Positions 6,860-8,137 of a stretch of 8,137 nucleotides of DNA are shown here, piece by piece. Each line of letters opens with the position of its first letter. Within the stretch, counting starts at the first letter, position 1. The position numbers and the translations under genes are program-made. The notes below the pieces were generated by a model. The model searched no databases. It was not told where the DNA came from and saw only the letters and a program-made list of their open reading frames with translations. The stretch lies in NCBI GenBank assembly GCA_959606705.1, contig CAUHLX010000118.1, positions 1 to 8,137 on the forward strand. Direction: 5' to 3'. Source of the DNA: an uncultured Bacillota bacterium (lineage in GTDB: Bacteria; Bacillota; Clostridia; Peptostreptococcales; Anaerovoracaceae).

Positions 6860-7429
6860 ATGATGAGAATGAGGAAAAAGCGGATGACTGTAATTTGCGC
6901 AATGGTACTGGCCGGTTGTTTGGGGCTTTCCGGCTGTGCACAGGAGCCGGTGGAGCCGGGTCCGAAGGAATTGACCTGCAAAGCGGAGCTGTATTATGTG
7001 AACGAGGAAGCCGTCATCAGCGGCAGCGGCAGTTACATGATGGAGGAGCCCATCGAGGTGGAGCTCACCGGCACTTCTCAAGAGCTGCTGATGAAAGCCG
7101 TGGTCGAATCTCTGAAAGGTGTGCCGGAAAATAATCCGGGTTACGCCACCATGCTGTCTGAGGATCTGCAAATCAACGGGGTGACGATGGAAAAGGGAGT
7201 GGCGACGGTGGATTTGAATACGGAGGGCCTGAGCGGAAGCTCTCTGGAGGAAAGCTGCTTGATCGCCCAAATCGTCGAGAGCTTGTGTGAGACCTTCGAG
7301 GATGTGAAAAGCGTGCAGTTCCTGGTCAACGGAGAGAAGACAGACAGCCTGATGGGGCATTATGACGTGAGTCAGCCCATCGGAGAGGACTTCTTCGACG
7401 ACATGTTTGACGATGATACCGCAGATTGA
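6860..7429 (+). CDS. GerMN-domain lipoprotein
   Basis: A 189-residue predicted lipoprotein. The signal is MMRMRKKRM, a hydrophobic stretch, then the lipobox LSGC with cysteine 26. The rest is one GerMN-like domain. It begins KAELYYVN, has the helix ELLMKAVVESLKG, the strand GVTMEKGVATVDLN, the helix CLIAQIVESLCETF and the closing segment VQFLVNGEK followed by a LMGHYDVSQPI tail, in the usual order. The B. subtilis namesake, GerM, has two such domains and acts in sporulation and germination; single-domain lipoproteins occur more widely, so a sporulation role is not assured. AGGAG (6849-6853) serves ATG codons at 6860 (6-base spacing) or 6863 (9-base spacing), so the exact start is uncertain by one residue. 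The 3' end overlaps the metalloprotease gene by 17 bp. The last residues are very acidic. Confidence 0.85.
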   Translation: MMRMRKKRMTVICAMVLAGCLGLSGCAQEPVEPGPKELTCKAELYYVNEEAVISGSGSYMMEEPIEVELTGTSQELLMKAVVESLKGVPENNPGYATMLSEDLQINGVTMEKGVATVDLNTEGLSGSSLEESCLIAQIVESLCETFEDVKSVQFLVNGEKTDSLMGHYDVSQPIGEDFFDDMFDDDTAD

Positions 7430-7985
7430 TATTGTTCGGTGCGGACGAAAGACCATTGCGATCTACGTCCGCCCGGATGGACGGATTGAGGTTCGGGCGC
7501 CGAAGCAGGCGTCCGAAGCGGCAATTTTGGGCTTCGTGAAGGAAAAGGAGGACTGGATTCGGTCCACCCGGGAGAAGCTGCTCCTGCGGACGGAGCGGCG
7601 CGAGGTCGTGACCTTGACCGCGGAGGAAGAACGATACTGGAGAAAGCAGGCCGGGATTTATCTGGCGGAGCGATGCGCGTATTACGCTCCCTTGCTGGGT
7701 GTCACCTACGGGCCCATTCGCATCAACGGGGCGAAAACCCGCTGGGGGTCCTGCAGCTCCACCGGGAGCATCAACTTCACCTGGAAGCTGATGTTCGTTC
7801 CGGAAGAGCTGATCGATTACGTGGTGGTCCACGAGCTGGCACATCGCAAAGAGATGAATCATTCGGAGCGTTTCTGGAAGACAGTCGAGGGGATTTTACC
7901 GGATTACCGGCAGCGGCGAGCGGCCCTGCGGGAGTATCAGCGTTCCACCTTGGTGCGGAGCGAAAAAGAAGCGGATGTTACATAG
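7413..7985 (+). CDS. YgjP-type (COG1451) zinc metalloprotease, M48/WLM-like
   Basis: A 190-residue soluble protein with no signal peptide, so cytosolic. The family signature TRWGSCSSTGSINFTW is followed by LIDYVVVHELAH, giving the zinc-binding HExxH at His140, Glu141 and His144. His150 in MNHSERFW is the probable third ligand (HExxHx5H), as in SprT/WLM-like proteases. The true substrate of this family is poorly known. The start is uncertain. ATG 7413 overlaps the lipoprotein gene by 17 bp, and a TTG at 7407 in the same frame would add two residues. Neither has a clear ribosome-binding site, so it is probably translated by coupling to the preceding gene. The stop codon is followed 14 bp later by the next gene, which supports one operon with the GerMN and ADP-ribosylglycohydrolase genes. 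Confidence 0.9.
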   Translation: MIPQIDIVRCGRKTIAIYVRPDGRIEVRAPKQASEAAILGFVKEKEDWIRSTREKLLLRTERREVVTLTAEEERYWRKQAGIYLAERCAYYAPLLGVTYGPIRINGAKTRWGSCSSTGSINFTWKLMFVPEELIDYVVVHELAHRKEMNHSERFWKTVEGILPDYRQRRAALREYQRSTLVRSEKEADVT

Positions 7986-7999
7986 GGGGCCAATAGAAG

Positions 8000-8137
8000 A
8001 TGAAAAACGGGAAGACGCACTTCAGAGGGTGCCTGCTGGGCGGAGCCATCGGTGACGCGCTGGGCTATCCGGTGGAGTTTTCCACGATGGACGAAATAGA
8101 GAAACAATACGGAAAGGGCGGGATCAAGGATCCGGTG
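8000..8137 (+). CDS. ADP-ribosylglycohydrolase family protein, 5' part only
   Basis: The first 46 codons are open up to the window edge. The protein starts MKNGKTHFRGCLLGGAIGDA and continues LGYPVEF. The GCLLGGAIGDALG-PVEF pattern is the N-terminal signature of the DraG/ARH family, which removes ADP-ribose from proteins or other targets using a metal pair; the Asp of GD and the downstream region help hold the metals. AGGGGG (7984-7989) lies ten bases before the ATG and overlaps the stop codon of the metalloprotease gene, so the two are likely cotranscribed. Catalytic residues further on, and the true target, cannot be judged because most of the gene is missing. Confidence 0.85.
   Translation, partial: MKNGKTHFRGCLLGGAIGDALGYPVEFSTMDEIEKQYGKGGIKDPV

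Noticed and set aside
6809..7456. A 215-residue minus-strand ORF opposite the GerMN gene
   Set aside because: It is rich in His and Leu as expected of an antisense shadow and matches no family I know. The + strand has a signal peptide, lipobox and domain.

Overview
The window looks like chromosomal DNA from a moderate-G+C anaerobic member of the Bacillota, most likely class Clostridia. The grounds are strong AGGAG/AGGAGG ribosome-binding sites, a GerMN-domain lipoprotein, a YkvI-type transporter, and an MBOAT/DHHW/DUF4358 surface-modification cluster of a kind common in Clostridia. Genus cannot be read from the sequence. All recognised genes lie on the + strand: eight complete genes and one gene cut by the right edge.

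Layout. Positions 1-248 hold no gene. They contain an AT-rich pair of 28-bp inverted repeats set 64 bp apart, and the first abuts a perfect extended -10 element. Then come a thioredoxin reductase (249-1190), a strong intrinsic terminator (1248-1295), and a YkvI-type membrane transporter (1345-2463). An extended -10 promoter (2494-2502) precedes a tight four-gene operon for acylation of a cell-surface polymer: a membrane-anchored SGNH hydrolase (2542-3543), a DUF4358-like lipoprotein (3577-4077), an AlgI/DltB-type MBOAT acyltransferase (4099-5568) and a DHHW (AlgJ/AlgX-like) extracellular protein (5580-6761). Another consensus extended -10 (6783-6791) precedes a GerMN lipoprotein (6860-7429), which overlaps a YgjP-type zinc metalloprotease (7413-7985). 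An ADP-ribosylglycohydrolase begins at 8000 and runs off the window.

How the genes fit together. The central operon is the functional core. The MBOAT protein should move acyl groups, probably acetyl, across the membrane, and the two extracellular SGNH-like proteins would pass them to or remove them from a glycan. This parallels the AlgI/AlgJ/AlgX division of labour. The DUF4358 lipoprotein sits between them and may be an accessory part of the complex; that role is inference. The flanking genes are ordinary housekeeping or stress genes with no clear link to it.

I see no mobile element, defence system, tRNA or rRNA, and no convincing CRISPR array. Nothing here is clearly an undescribed system. 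The most unexplained items are the paired inverted repeats before the reductase gene and the role of the DUF4358 lipoprotein in the acylation operon.
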